Part shown: one piece after another, positions 15,638 to 25,385 of the stretch
Layout: every line of letters starts with the position of its first letter
Position numbering within the stretch: the first letter of the stretch is position 1
Source of the DNA: Blastopirellula marina
GTDB lineage: Bacteria > Planctomycetota > Planctomycetia > Pirellulales > Pirellulaceae
Reading direction: 5' to 3'
DNA: 64,000 nucleotides
Assembly (NCBI RefSeq): GCF_002967765.1
Contig: NZ_PUHY01000005.1
Coordinates: 1-64,000, forward strand
The notes under the pieces: model-generated
Seen by the model: the letters and a program-made list of their open reading frames with translations, nothing else
The model's database searches: none
Told to the model about the DNA's origin: nothing
Position numbers and translations under genes: made by a program

Positions 15638-15886
15638 GTGCCGTTTACCTGGTTTCGCCGTTGTCACAGGCCACTTGTGGGCCAGCCGGCAGAGACTGCT
15701 GTCGTGCTAGCGACGGTATTGCTGGAAATTTCGTGCCAGGCGGAAAAAGCCGCAAGTTTGTTACAGCTTCACACGATAACTAAACAACAGATAAGTGCCC
15801 ACTTCGTGGAGTGAAGTGGATCTCCGGCGGGTCGAACGAATAGGGGCCCAGCCCTATAAACGCCCTGGAAGGCATTGAGGAAAACG

Positions 15887-16477
15887 ATGAAACGAAGCAT
15901 TCTGAAGCTCAGCTTGATCTTGGGTGTGGGATTGGCTGCTCTCGGCAGCACTGGCTGTACGACCCAGGGACCTTACCTTGGCCCGCTGCTGTTTCCCATT
16001 CCGGTTACCCCGTACTACCAGCAGATGAAAGAGGACCAGTTCCACAACCACGAGCGTTATGATCGTGCTCCGGTTCTGGGCCCGCTCGCCCCAGGTGCTC
16101 CGCACGTGGCTTTGGATCCGCCTAGCGACGACGAAGTCATGCGTTCGCTGGAACGCTCGCACCCGGTTCAAGGCGGCATGCCGTTCCTGCACGAGGTCCA
16201 ACGCAACAACGTTCGTATCACCAAGGAAAAGATCGCTGACTACGTCGATCCTCCTCGCGTGATGCCGCTGGTTGGCCCAGTTCAACTGCACCACGCTCAC
16301 TACAAGTGCACGGTCTACTACACCGAGGTCACGCGAGTTGGCTGGCCGTTCCCGCACACCATCCGGGACGAAGATTGCCGCGAAGTGATCTACATCGACC
16401 ATAACCACTTGCATCGTGCTGGCAACGTCCAGGAAGACCTGCCAGGCCCAGTCGGTCCGACCCCGACGGCCCTGTAA
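15887..16477 (+). CDS. Lipoprotein of unknown function
   Basis: 196 residues from ATG 15887, with GAGG six bases upstream (a TTG at 15875 would only add MRKT). MKRSILKLSLILGVGLAALGSTGC is a clear lipoprotein signal with the lipobox cysteine at about 24. The mature chain is Pro/His/Tyr-rich and ends with acidic and Pro-rich residues. No family recognised. With the two preceding genes it forms a series of single-gene transcripts for exported proteins, each with a strong RBS and terminator, as expected for abundant envelope proteins. Confidence 0.75.
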   Translation: MKRSILKLSLILGVGLAALGSTGCTTQGPYLGPLLFPIPVTPYYQQMKEDQFHNHERYDRAPVLGPLAPGAPHVALDPPSDDEVMRSLERSHPVQGGMPFLHEVQRNNVRITKEKIADYVDPPRVMPLVGPVQLHHAHYKCTVYYTEVTRVGWPFPHTIRDEDCREVIYIDHNHLHRAGNVQEDLPGPVGPTPTAL

Positions 16478-16506
16478 GCCGCCTCGGACGAAAAGCGAAA
16501 TCAGCG

Positions 16507-16543
16507 AAAGCGTCGTATCCCCCGCGGATACGACGCTTTTTTT
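16507..16543 (+). terminator. Rho-independent terminator
   Basis: Perfect 14-bp stem AAAGCGTCGTATCC (16507-16520) / GGATACGACGCTTT (16526-16539), loop CCCGC, then T residues. It follows the lipoprotein gene by about 30 bp. Confidence 0.92.
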
Positions 16544-16676
16544 GCGTTTCTAGGCGATTTCTCTTGGCGGAATCTTGACCCAGATGTTTCATTAATCACC
16601 GAATCTGGGTTATAGTAAGGCCGATTTCAGTTCAGTTAGGGAGCGTTTCTCCCCTTCGACCCGAACAGGGCCTACG

Positions 16677-17525
16677 GTGAATTTGTCCCCGTCACTTACA
16701 AACCGCGCGCTAGATGAAACCCTGCCTTCATGGGGGGTGTTGATTCTGGAAAGTCACCATGGTCCCGAGTTCGAGATGGAATTTCGGGTTCACGACTTCG
16801 TCAAAGTCTTGTACGTGATTGCCGGTAACGGCCGTTCGCATGTTGGGGAAGAAGTTTACGAGCTCGCACCGCGCGACATTGTCATGGTGTTGCCTGGGCG
16901 CCGTAACCGGGTGGAAGACTCGCCGAACTCGCCAATCTCTTGCTACGTCCTGTGCATTCACCGGTCCTTACTGACCTTCGATAGCGAGGCCGTTGCCTCC
17001 CTGCCGCTTGGCCTCCTGCCACGTCAGGCTCATTTTGCCCAGCGGATCGAACGTCGCCTCCGTCGATTGTTGTTCCAGCAACTGCAGAATAACCCTCTGA
17101 CGCCGTTGGCGATGGTTTCCAACGGTTTAGAGATCCTCTCGCTGATCGCCTGTCATCAGGTCGCGAAGTCGGATGGGATCACCGATCTGTCGCAAGAGCC
17201 AGGCGTCGACGAAATGGCGGCCTACATCCGTCACCTCGACACCCACTTCTTCGAGGCAACGACGATTGACGAAGCTTCCAACAGCATTGGCATCCCGCGG
17301 CGCCGCTTTACGCAGCTGTTCCGCGGTATCACCGGGCAAACCTGGTTGAACTACGTCCAGGAACTCCGCGTTGACCATGCTTGTCGCCTGCTTGAGAACA
17401 CCGACCGCCCGATCACGTCGATCGCTTTCGAATGTGGTTTCGCCGAACTCTCAACCTTCTACCGCGCCTTCCGCAAAATGCGCGACGTGACGCCCAGTGC
17501 CTGGCGACGTGCGAAGGTGGACTAA
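16677..17525 (+). CDS. AraC-family transcriptional regulator
   Basis: 282 residues, GTG start at 16677. The N-terminal half has the cupin-like effector domain pattern (VLYVIAGNGRSHVGEEVYELAPRDIVMVLPGRRNRVED). The C-terminal ~100 residues are a double helix-turn-helix: TIDEASNSIGIPRRRFTQLF is the first, PITSIAFECGFAELSTFYRAFRKMRDVTPSAWR the second. This AraC-type activator probably responds to a small molecule such as a sugar. A putative glycosidase gene begins about 115 bp downstream on the same strand and is a reasonable target. Confidence 0.9.
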   Translation: MNLSPSLTNRALDETLPSWGVLILESHHGPEFEMEFRVHDFVKVLYVIAGNGRSHVGEEVYELAPRDIVMVLPGRRNRVEDSPNSPISCYVLCIHRSLLTFDSEAVASLPLGLLPRQAHFAQRIERRLRRLLFQQLQNNPLTPLAMVSNGLEILSLIACHQVAKSDGITDLSQEPGVDEMAAYIRHLDTHFFEATTIDEASNSIGIPRRRFTQLFRGITGQTWLNYVQELRVDHACRLLENTDRPITSIAFECGFAELSTFYRAFRKMRDVTPSAWRRAKVD

Positions 17526-17641
17526 AAGCGATCACACGGCGATTGCTTCCCCCCTATCCTGCCCGAATGCACATCGAAAACGGGGCAGTGTCTGCTCTTG
17601 AACATCCCGCAGCGAAACTTTCCGGCGACTGCTGCGGTTCA

Positions 17642-18706
17642 ATGAGCATGAAAACTCAAGCCACCACCTCGCTGTTGATCGGTTTCCTGCTGCTCGCTTC
17701 CCCGACCTTCGGTCAAGAAGTCGACAAGCCGACCGGAACGTATGCCAGTAAGATCACGCCGCGTGCGGTCCAGAATCAGCACATGCAAGGAGGGCTCGTC
17801 CGTGTGACCTGGGCAGAAATCGAGCCGCAGCCAAGCAAGTTCGATTTCGCCCCGATCATGCGTCAGGTCGAACTTCTCAAACCGAACATGAACTGGACGC
17901 TCGCCGTCCACGGCGGCTGGACTTCCACTGAGAGTTCGGCCAACGACTCGCCCGCTTGGCGGCGACGTCAATCGCTCTCGCCAGAGTGGTTGGTCTTGAA
18001 GCTGCGTGTCGAAACCTTCGCGATGAGCTTCCGCGGCAATCCGGTTCAGATGCCGAAGTACTGGGACCCGCTCGTGCAGAAACGCCTGAAAGCCATGCTG
18101 ACGGCGGTGGGTAATCGTTTTGGAAAAGACGATCGTTTGAAGCTGATCTATGTCCCGCAAATGACGAGCAACGGCACCGAAGGGCATTTCAACGGAGTCC
18201 CGCATGAAACGCTATTGCAAGCCGCCGGCATCAACCCGCGCGAGCGCAACGCCGAAAGGAAGTTCGGCGATCTCTGGCTCCAAGCATCCGCCCAAGCGAC
18301 GCAAAGCGTGCTGCAAGCATTTCCTGGCAAAGCGGTCGCATTCGAGGTGCACGAACTCTTTCAGAGCACCGAAATTCCTGCTCGCCTGATCGCCGAGTTT
18401 CAAAAGCCAAGCTACGATAATCGCGTTGGCATCGGCATGTGGTGGATCTCCGGCAAGACCAACTACCAAGGCAACCTGATCACGCTGCTCAAGAAGTACG
18501 ACGGCGACCTCTACGGTCAAGTCATCGGCCGCTCGGACCAAGAGTACCGTTTCCCCAACGGCGACTACACAAGCGTCTTCAAGCTAGCCCAAGAACTCGG
18601 AATGCGTTACATCGAGCCTTGGAACTACGAGTTCGAAAGCCATACTTGTGATGAAGATCTCGCAGCGTTCAATACCGCAACCCGTGCGAAGTACGCTTCA
18701 CCTTAG
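17642..18706 (+). CDS. Secreted TIM-barrel glycoside hydrolase-like protein
   Basis: About 354 residues from ATG 17642 (ATG 17648 is equally possible), with a signal peptide (MKTQATTSLLIGFLLLASPTFGQ). GGLVRVTWAEIEPQPSKFDFAPIMRQVELL is the first strand/loop signature of (beta/alpha)8 glycosidases of the GH-A clan type, as in GH42 or GH5 proteins. Later YVPQMTSNGTEGHF, FEVHELFQ and RYIEPWNYEFESH lie where catalytic carboxylates occur, but I cannot assign them with certainty. It could be an inactive homologue. A possible target of the AraC regulator just upstream. Confidence 0.65.
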   Translation: MSMKTQATTSLLIGFLLLASPTFGQEVDKPTGTYASKITPRAVQNQHMQGGLVRVTWAEIEPQPSKFDFAPIMRQVELLKPNMNWTLAVHGGWTSTESSANDSPAWRRRQSLSPEWLVLKLRVETFAMSFRGNPVQMPKYWDPLVQKRLKAMLTAVGNRFGKDDRLKLIYVPQMTSNGTEGHFNGVPHETLLQAAGINPRERNAERKFGDLWLQASAQATQSVLQAFPGKAVAFEVHELFQSTEIPARLIAEFQKPSYDNRVGIGMWWISGKTNYQGNLITLLKKYDGDLYGQVIGRSDQEYRFPNGDYTSVFKLAQELGMRYIEPWNYEFESHTCDEDLAAFNTATRAKYASP

Positions 18707-18827
18707 TATCTCTGGCGGCAACGCTTCACTCTTTGTCCCTAAAACGACGTGCTTCTCTCACGTGCAGCCGTTATCATCATGCCGTTCGACAAGTTGACGC
18801 GTCTATCGGACTAACCGGCGGTTTACC

Positions 18828-20180
18828 ATGAGGGCAATGAATTCAAACCCCGCGATTCTCAGTGCTTTGGTAATTGCCATAACCATTGCCGGGTGCCAGC
18901 AGCAGCCGGAGGCGAAGGACGCGTCGGAACATCATTCTCGAAATGTCTCTAAGGAACAGGATTCACCGATGGCGGACGCATCGCAGTTCAAACTCGATCA
19001 GCGGATGATGATCGGTACGGATATCGCGAGTATCTATTTGTATCATCCCAACGATCTCAAGCATCGCGAAACAAGCCCCATCGACTGGCCGAACTATCAC
19101 TTCGCTTGCGGCCGCGAATTCGCCGCCGGGCGATTGGTCGCTTTCAGCACCGGTAGCGATGGAGGTTATGCGATTCGAGCGACTAGCGATCCGCTTTCCG
19201 AACGCGAAAGAAAGTGGCTGTGCGGTTCGTGGGATTTTCGCTTGGCTGTTTTGCACGGACGAGTCTATTTCGACGGCGGCTACTCGGTGCCGAGTGACGA
19301 CTATCGCGCCGATTGGGAGGACTACCCCGAGTCGTGGATTGAATTGCCCAACGGCAACTACAAGGTTACGGTCCATGCGATCGAGTGGTCCAGCGAGCCG
19401 GGTGCCTTGGATGACGAAGGCAATGCCACCGAATCCGCGTTGACGAACTACGTAGTCCAGTTCACTATGGTCGATGATCTACGGACCATTCCATCCTCGA
19501 CGCTCATGCCGCAGCTTGAGTGTTCGCGAGAATGTCCCCCAAGTGAAGGTTATGACTTCGCGGATCCATTCGACGAGGCAGAAGTCGAACTGGCCGATCG
19601 TTACGTGATGCTGGTCGATCCACTGAACGTGCCCGTGCCGGGGTTTCAAGTGAACTTGGAAGTATCGAGCGAGTTTTACAAGGCGGTTTTTGGGGCCTCG
19701 GGCAATCAAGCGTTGCCCGATCGGATCACTTCGTTGGTGATCGCCACCAGTGATCAGCCTCCCTGTCTCGGCGCGATTGTGAAGCCGTCGGGGGCCAGTC
19801 GCGAGGGTCGCAATCCGTGGGTGATGTCATTCGATGTGAAGCGTTTAGTCACCGTTAACACCATGGAAGCGGGCGACTCGGAATGGTCCCACGGGCAAGT
19901 CGAGTTTCTCGAAAGAGCCCCAGCCGAGGTCGATCTGTCTCAAGTCAAACAGCTAAAAGATGCCTTCGCGGCTTACGCCAAAGCAAACAGCGACTATCGC
20001 GCTAAGATCGAAAATCCCGATTTCGAAGCCGAACGGATCGAAGCGATGAATCAAACGGCGGGATTGCTAAACCTTCTGATCCATCACGTTCAAATGCCAA
20101 GAGAACGGAGGATCGAACTTCTCAAGTTATCCGACGCTGATCGTGCTAAGCGTTTGCTGACGATCATGGAAGGTAACTAG
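18828..20180 (+). CDS. Lipoprotein of unknown function
   Basis: 450 residues. Residues 1-23 (MRAMNSNPAILSALVIAITIAGC) form a lipoprotein signal; ATG 18837 four residues in is an alternative start. The mature protein is acidic, with beta-rich segments (ESWIELPNGNYKVTVHAIEWSS). A helical C-terminus (about 365-450) carries QLKDAFAAYAKANSDYRAKI. No family could be named. Independent of its neighbours as far as spacing shows. Confidence 0.7.
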   Translation: MRAMNSNPAILSALVIAITIAGCQQQPEAKDASEHHSRNVSKEQDSPMADASQFKLDQRMMIGTDIASIYLYHPNDLKHRETSPIDWPNYHFACGREFAAGRLVAFSTGSDGGYAIRATSDPLSERERKWLCGSWDFRLAVLHGRVYFDGGYSVPSDDYRADWEDYPESWIELPNGNYKVTVHAIEWSSEPGALDDEGNATESALTNYVVQFTMVDDLRTIPSSTLMPQLECSRECPPSEGYDFADPFDEAEVELADRYVMLVDPLNVPVPGFQVNLEVSSEFYKAVFGASGNQALPDRITSLVIATSDQPPCLGAIVKPSGASREGRNPWVMSFDVKRLVTVNTMEAGDSEWSHGQVEFLERAPAEVDLSQVKQLKDAFAAYAKANSDYRAKIENPDFEAERIEAMNQTAGLLNLLIHHVQMPRERRIELLKLSDADRAKRLLTIMEGN

Positions 20181-20286
20181 CCATTTGCGCATTTCGTAGA
20201 TGGCAGGTCGAGGCGATGTCGACTAGGCTGCATTATCACCTGGCACCCAGTTCACTCGCGTCTGCACGCCGTACGATAGGTCACCC

Positions 20287-21462
20287 ATGCATCTGCGTGT
20301 TCTCGTTCTCCTGTTATCCATGATGGTCAGTTCGCTTAACTCCATATCCGCTGACGAACCCGATGCTCGGCCGCGGACGCGTGATCTCGGAATTGCTCCT
20401 GGCGTGTTCAAGCCTGGCAAATCTAATGCGATCACCGATGTGGCTGGAGTGAAGGTCGGTCAGGTCACGCTGATTGACGGGAAAGACATCCGTACCGGAG
20501 TGACCGCGATTCTTCCGCATGAAGGAAACCTGTTTCAACAGAAGACCCCGGCCGCCGTGTTCATTGGCAACGCGTTTGGCAAGTTGGCCGGCTCGACTCA
20601 GGTCGAGGAGCTAGGCAATCTCGAAACCCCTATCATTCTGACCAATACCCTTTCGGTCGGCACCGCGGTCGAGGCGGTCGTGAAGTGGTCGCTCACGCAG
20701 CCAGGGAATGAGAACGTCCGTAGCGTCAACGCCCTGGTCGGCGAAACCAATGATGGCGGCCTGAACGATATTCGTGGCCAGCACGTTCGCGGGCCGCATG
20801 TCGTCCAGGCGATCGAGGCCGCCCAATCAGGCATCGTGGAAGAAGGCTGCGTCGGCGCCGGCACCGGCTGCATTGCCTTCGGTTGGAAGGGAGGCATCGG
20901 CACATCGAGCCGTACCCTACCGCAACGTTATGGCGGCTACACCGTGGGTGTGCTGGTCCAAGCCAACTTTGGCGGAGTGCTACAAGTCGACGGCCTTCCC
21001 GTTGGCAAAGTGTTAGGCAAGCATACTTTCGCCGAGACGCCGCCGGTCAGCCCCCCTGCCCCGCTAAAGCCGGGCGACGGTTCGTGCATGATCGTCGTTG
21101 CCACCGATGCTCCGCTCGATCCGAGAAACTTAAAACGACTCGCCGCACGTGCCTTATTTGGCCTTGCGCGAACGGGTTCTTCCTATACCAACGGCAGCGG
21201 TGACTTCGCGATCGCCTTCTCGACGAACCCTGATCTCCGCGTCGCTTATGGGGAAGAGAAAATTCAGACGCAACCGACGCTCCCCAACGACGCCGTCTCT
21301 CCCCTGTTTCAAGCCGCACTTGAAACAACCGAAGAAGCGGTCTACAACGCCTTGCTAAAAGCGACCCCCATGCAAGGCCGCGACGGCCGCAAGGTCGAAG
21401 CCTTGCCGTTGGAACCGCTGCGAGCGTTGATTGAAAAACGAGAGCAGTCGTTGGCCGAGTAG
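20287..21462 (+). CDS. Exported P1-family peptidase (DmpA/L-aminopeptidase D-esterase type)
   Basis: 391 residues with a signal peptide. RTRDLGIAPGVFKPGKSNAITDVAGVKVGQVTL is the N-terminal signature of peptidase family P1 (DmpA/BapA). KPGDGSCMIVVATDAPL contains the conserved G-S bond at which the precursor cuts itself; Ser266 (counting from Met1) becomes the N-terminal nucleophile of the beta chain. NTLSVGTAVEAVVKW and GAGTGCIAFGWKGGIGTSSR are further family motifs. Members hydrolyse N-terminal residues from peptides, including D-residues and beta-amino acids. The signal peptide indicates a periplasmic role, possibly peptide scavenging. Confidence 0.92.
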   Translation: MHLRVLVLLLSMMVSSLNSISADEPDARPRTRDLGIAPGVFKPGKSNAITDVAGVKVGQVTLIDGKDIRTGVTAILPHEGNLFQQKTPAAVFIGNAFGKLAGSTQVEELGNLETPIILTNTLSVGTAVEAVVKWSLTQPGNENVRSVNALVGETNDGGLNDIRGQHVRGPHVVQAIEAAQSGIVEEGCVGAGTGCIAFGWKGGIGTSSRTLPQRYGGYTVGVLVQANFGGVLQVDGLPVGKVLGKHTFAETPPVSPPAPLKPGDGSCMIVVATDAPLDPRNLKRLAARALFGLARTGSSYTNGSGDFAIAFSTNPDLRVAYGEEKIQTQPTLPNDAVSPLFQAALETTEEAVYNALLKATPMQGRDGRKVEALPLEPLRALIEKREQSLAE

Positions 21463-21609
21463 GTGCTCCTCAGTGGGCGCCATGGCCGTAGGCGATTCCA
21501 CGGCTTACTCCAATCGATGCGTAAACAAATACTTTGCCACCACTGCGTCTCTCTTTTACAAAGGGACGTAAGCGAATGGATGACTAGGGCAATCGTCAGG
21601 AGCAAGCAG

Positions 21610-22578
21610 ATGTCGGCCATTTTTCGAATCAGAGTGTTGGTTATCCTGATTTTATGCGCCGGCAGCGTGTCGGCGGACGATGCCTACACGGCAGAGCAAA
21701 TCGTTGCGGCCTGGAAGCAAAGTGGTCAGAAGATCACACAGTTCGAAGCGACCTACGCCCTCGAGACGACGATGGACGTGGTCGGCCGGGGAAATTCGAG
21801 CGATCCCTTTGGCGAGCCGCCAGCCACGGGGGCGAAGCTGCAGAATGAACTCACTTACTGCTTCGACGGCGCCAAGCGGGCCTATCGCTATTCCGGCGAC
21901 AAGCAGGGATTTAAAGGGATCTATCAGCAAGCGTTCCAGGCAGTCTTCGACGGGCAAACGTATCGGCAGTGCGTAAGTGGTGAGATCGAAGGGATTGCTA
22001 AGCCTCAACCTATGGGCGAGATCGATTCCCGCGGCCAGATCAGCAGCCACCTGACACGCAGCAGCAAGCTCGTGCCGTTCTACCTCTGCCACGCCCCGGC
22101 GGCGTTTCTTCATCCCGATGGGGACATAACTTCACGCATGACGATCGAGCGGCAAGGGGTATCGGGCAAGAGACGCTATCTGGTCGTCACGCTCGACGAT
22201 GGCCTTCCCGATCGCCGTACCACCCTGCTGTTGCTTCCCGACGAAGACTTTCTGCCGGTGCGTTGGCTTGTCGAATATCAAGGAAAACCCATCCGCGATC
22301 TCTACCTTCGTTTCCGTAAAACCGATTCAGGCGAAAACTACGTCGCCGGTTGGAACGACAAAATCGACGAAGCGGACGGAAGCCGCTCGTCCACCACGAA
22401 CGCCCGACTAAGCAAGGCAACGGTCAATCAGCCAGTTGCTGAGAAGTTCACGATCGACTTTCCCGTTGGAGCCTACGTCTTCGAAGACACGCCACTCGGT
22501 CGTCGTTATTACGAGCAAGGGGAAGATAAGACGCTGGTGCCGATCTCGGAAGAGGAATTCGGCTCGCTGCGGGAGTGA
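21610..22578 (+). CDS. Exported protein, LolA-like in layout, of unknown function
   Basis: 322 residues from ATG 21610, which begins a signal peptide (MSAIFRIRVLVILILCAGSVSA); the frame is open from 21463 but the extra residues are not signal-like. The mature protein begins with AEQIVAAWKQSGQKITQFEATYALETTMDV and has alternating strands ending with VRWLVEYQGKPIRDLYLRFRK and FTIDFPVGAYVFEDTPL. This resembles the half-barrel lipoprotein-carrier (LolA/LppX) layout of many planctomycete secreted proteins. Similarity is by pattern only. Confidence 0.65.
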   Translation: MSAIFRIRVLVILILCAGSVSADDAYTAEQIVAAWKQSGQKITQFEATYALETTMDVVGRGNSSDPFGEPPATGAKLQNELTYCFDGAKRAYRYSGDKQGFKGIYQQAFQAVFDGQTYRQCVSGEIEGIAKPQPMGEIDSRGQISSHLTRSSKLVPFYLCHAPAAFLHPDGDITSRMTIERQGVSGKRRYLVVTLDDGLPDRRTTLLLLPDEDFLPVRWLVEYQGKPIRDLYLRFRKTDSGENYVAGWNDKIDEADGSRSSTTNARLSKATVNQPVAEKFTIDFPVGAYVFEDTPLGRRYYEQGEDKTLVPISEEEFGSLRE

Positions 22579-22642
22579 CCTTGGACGCAACCAATGCGTC
22601 TGTAGGATAGGAATACGTAGAGGTGATTCTTTGAGAGTACCC

Positions 22643-23515
22643 TTATTCGGACTGCTTGCTCTTCAATATCGCTTCCGCAGGAATCGACATCTTCAAGCCA
22701 TTTTGTTCCTTTGCGAAAGAATTCATGAGCTTGAAGAACTTACCGCAATCATCGCACGGCAAAGGTAAATAGACACCCATGTATTTTGTAGTCGCTCGCC
22801 GAATTCGTAGTATGACCAAACAGAATTCAGCGTCATTTATGCTTCCTGGGATGACATATTGTTGATCATCGAACGGCGGACGAAAACCACGAGCTTCTAC
22901 GATAAGCGAATCAATATTTGGTTGTTCTAGCGAAAGGTCCATCACTCGTTTGCGTATCTCATTCGCAATGCTGTGTTTTGCGTATTCGTAGCCGAAGTGT
23001 TTGAATAGGACCAGGTAAGCGGAGCGTAATAAAGACGTCTTGAAGTTATTTCGAGCGTAGTTGTACAAAATCGTAAATGTAAATTCGTCAACATTGCCCG
23101 AGTGGAAGTCTGCTTCAGACGTAGTGAGTGCGATAGGGTTTGATGCTTTGCCAACTATGTGAAAGCTCTTCTGCCCCTCTTTCCATTGCAGGTTGGCAAC
23201 CATCTCGTTCCCATTGATGTTCAATTTGGTCCTGAGATGTCCGTGACCACGAAATGCGTCATGGACTTGTTGGAAGTTCGCGAGATGAGAGTCTAGTTTG
23301 CGCCCATGATCGTTATTGCACGTTCGGCATGTCAGCGTCGTTTGTCGACCGCCCACAGAACTGGGGACAATGTGTTCCAGCGATAAATCATCAAATGGCG
23401 TACTCTGCCAACAGAGTGGACAAATAAGTTCGTTCGAACGTACAGTTTGCAAGCCCGAATGAACTAGGCTTTGCTGAAGTCTATCGAATTCTTTTTGTTT
23501 CGCGGTAAGAGACAT
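22643..23515 (-). CDS. HNH endonuclease-domain protein
   Basis: 290 residues. The N-terminal part has the HNH/zinc pattern: a CPLC pair near 32-35, LSLEHIVPSSVGG (the HNH His after a Glu) and CRTCNNDHGRKLD with the second cysteine pair and the Asn/His. The C-terminal ~190 residues are a separate domain of unknown type with another CDDCGKF pair near 262. Stand-alone HNH nucleases with extra domains occur in restriction-like defence and in mobile elements. The gene has lower GC than its neighbours, stands alone, and faces no methylase, so recent acquisition is likely. Confidence 0.8.
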   Translation of the reverse strand: MSLTAKQKEFDRLQQSLVHSGLQTVRSNELICPLCWQSTPFDDLSLEHIVPSSVGGRQTTLTCRTCNNDHGRKLDSHLANFQQVHDAFRGHGHLRTKLNINGNEMVANLQWKEGQKSFHIVGKASNPIALTTSEADFHSGNVDEFTFTILYNYARNNFKTSLLRSAYLVLFKHFGYEYAKHSIANEIRKRVMDLSLEQPNIDSLIVEARGFRPPFDDQQYVIPGSINDAEFCLVILRIRRATTKYMGVYLPLPCDDCGKFFKLMNSFAKEQNGLKMSIPAEAILKSKQSE

Positions 23516-23778
23516 CGCAACTTAAAATGCAAATTTCGAGTTTTCAAATTTGCAGTATAACTGAATCAAGACAATTGACTTGTAAGGAAGACGTATTGCG
23601 TTTCTAGGTTCTCATAGTGGATTTTACAGCTTGAGTTGAAAGCGTGATTTTGTGCAATGCGTCGGAATCAGTCCGCCTCATTCTTAGTCCTCCGGGATCG
23701 CGACGAGCACTATCGCCATCCCCCATGCAAACAACTAGAATCACCGTTTTAAATAAGATATCCCGGGAGATCTTTGCC

Positions 23779-25245
23779 ATGCTACGCGCGGGCTTCCCTC
23801 TGATTCTGTGGCTCACGGCAACTTCGCTGGTGTCGGCGGCGCAGCCTAATTTGTTGTTGATTGTCGCTGACGACATGGGCTATGGCGACCTGTCTTGTTA
23901 TGGATCGAAGCAGGTTGCTACGTCCAATCTCGATCGCTTGGCGGCCGGTGGCGTGCGGTGCACGGATGGGTATGTGTCGGGACCCGTATGTGCTCCTTCG
24001 CGGGCCGGGCTGATGACGGGACGGTACGGTTCGCGGTTTGGTTTCGAACATAACCTGAGTCATCCCGAAAGCTTGCGAGACGAGTTTGCCGGCATTCCGC
24101 TCGACGAAGTCCTGTTGCCGCAGCGGCTGAAGGAGCTTGGCTACCGGACTGGCATCGTCGGCAAGTGGCACCTGGGGGAAGCGGTTGCAGGGCATCATCC
24201 GTGCGAGCGTGGCTACGACTACTTCTTCGGCATGCTAGGCGGCAGTCATGCGTACTTCCCCACGGTGAAGAAGAACCAACTGCTGCGGAATCATGACAAA
24301 CCGACCGAGATTCGCACCCCTTACCTGACCGATTGGTTCACGCTCGAGGCGCTCGATTTTATTAAGCCCCAGCAAGATGTACCGGCGGACGAAGTGACAC
24401 AGCCGTGGTTTTTGTATCTTTCGTACAATACGCCCCACGGGCCGATGCAGGCCAAAGAGGAAGACATCGCCAAGTTCGCTCACATCCACGATAAAACGCG
24501 CCGCATCTACTGCGCGATGCAGCACTGCATGGACGTGAACATCGGCAAGATTCTCGACAAGCTGGAAACGACCGGCCAACTCGATAACACACTGATCGTT
24601 TTCATCTCAGATAACGGCGGCTCGGTCGAGGTATCGCACGCGGTCAATGCACCGCTACGAGGGACGAAAGGAACCTTCCTGGAAGGTGGCATCCGTGTAC
24701 CGACCATCTATCATTGGCCAGCGAAGCTGCCCCCAGGCGTTGTTTTCGAGAAGCCTGTGATCGCGCTCGATATCATGCCAACCATAGTGACCGCCGCTGG
24801 AGGCAAACCACCGGCCGACGGCGCTACCGAGCCGCGTGCTGGTCGTCGTAAAAATAACCAACCCATTTATGACGGAGTCGACCTGGTGCCGTTCTTCCTG
24901 GGTGAAACGAAGTCTGATCCGCACGAGACGTTGTACTGGCGGATGGCAATCCGCGGTGCGGCCGTGCGTGAACGAGACTGGAAACTGTTGCGGCCAGAAT
25001 CGCAGTTGCCTCAGTTATACAACTTGGCCGACGACATCGGCGAAACTAACAACCTGATTGCCCAACATCCAGAAATCGCCAAGCGTCTGCTCGAGAAGAT
25101 GGTGGCCTGGGAAACCTCGCTGGAACGTAACCCGCTGTTTATCTCTGCCCCGACTTGGGCTGGCTACAACAAGCGTCTGTACGATAAAACGTACTCTCTG
25201 GAGCAGCCAGAGCCTGACAGCGAGGTCGACATCTGGTCGTTCTAA
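23779..25245 (+). CDS. Secreted sulfatase
   Basis: 488 residues from ATG 23779, with GGGAGA about 10 nt upstream and a signal peptide (MLRAGFPLILWLTATSLVSA); ATG 23725 is an alternative. PNLLLIVADDMGYGDLSCYGS carries the metal-binding Asp pair. PVCAPSRAGLMTGR is the C-x-P-S-R motif whose Cys is converted to formylglycine. GKWHLGE and ISDNGG supply the other active-site residues. It hydrolyses sulfate esters, probably of marine polysaccharides. A cognate maturase (FGE or anSME) is not in the window. Confidence 0.93.
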   Translation: MLRAGFPLILWLTATSLVSAAQPNLLLIVADDMGYGDLSCYGSKQVATSNLDRLAAGGVRCTDGYVSGPVCAPSRAGLMTGRYGSRFGFEHNLSHPESLRDEFAGIPLDEVLLPQRLKELGYRTGIVGKWHLGEAVAGHHPCERGYDYFFGMLGGSHAYFPTVKKNQLLRNHDKPTEIRTPYLTDWFTLEALDFIKPQQDVPADEVTQPWFLYLSYNTPHGPMQAKEEDIAKFAHIHDKTRRIYCAMQHCMDVNIGKILDKLETTGQLDNTLIVFISDNGGSVEVSHAVNAPLRGTKGTFLEGGIRVPTIYHWPAKLPPGVVFEKPVIALDIMPTIVTAAGGKPPADGATEPRAGRRKNNQPIYDGVDLVPFFLGETKSDPHETLYWRMAIRGAAVRERDWKLLRPESQLPQLYNLADDIGETNNLIAQHPEIAKRLLEKMVAWETSLERNPLFISAPTWAGYNKRLYDKTYSLEQPEPDSEVDIWSF

Positions 25246-25271
25246 TTCGATTCGCGGCGAAGAATAAGATC

Positions 25272-25370
25272 AACCACGGATTCCACCAATGGGCATGGAT
25301 AAGACATCAATGCCGATTTGGTAAAGGGAGGTTGTCGTTGATCCGTGACTTCCGTGTGATCCGTGGTTAA
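25272..25370. repeat. ATCCGTGGTT-type inverted repeat
   Basis: AACCACGGATT at 25272-25282 is mirrored by GATCCGTGGTT at 25358-25368. Next to the second arm are further ATCCGTGA and TTCCGTGT units. Repeats of the ATCCGTG family are, to my knowledge, common between genes in planctomycetes. It separates the sulfatase from the broken gene. Confidence 0.5.
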
Positions 25371-25385
25371 ATGTCTCCATCTTCC

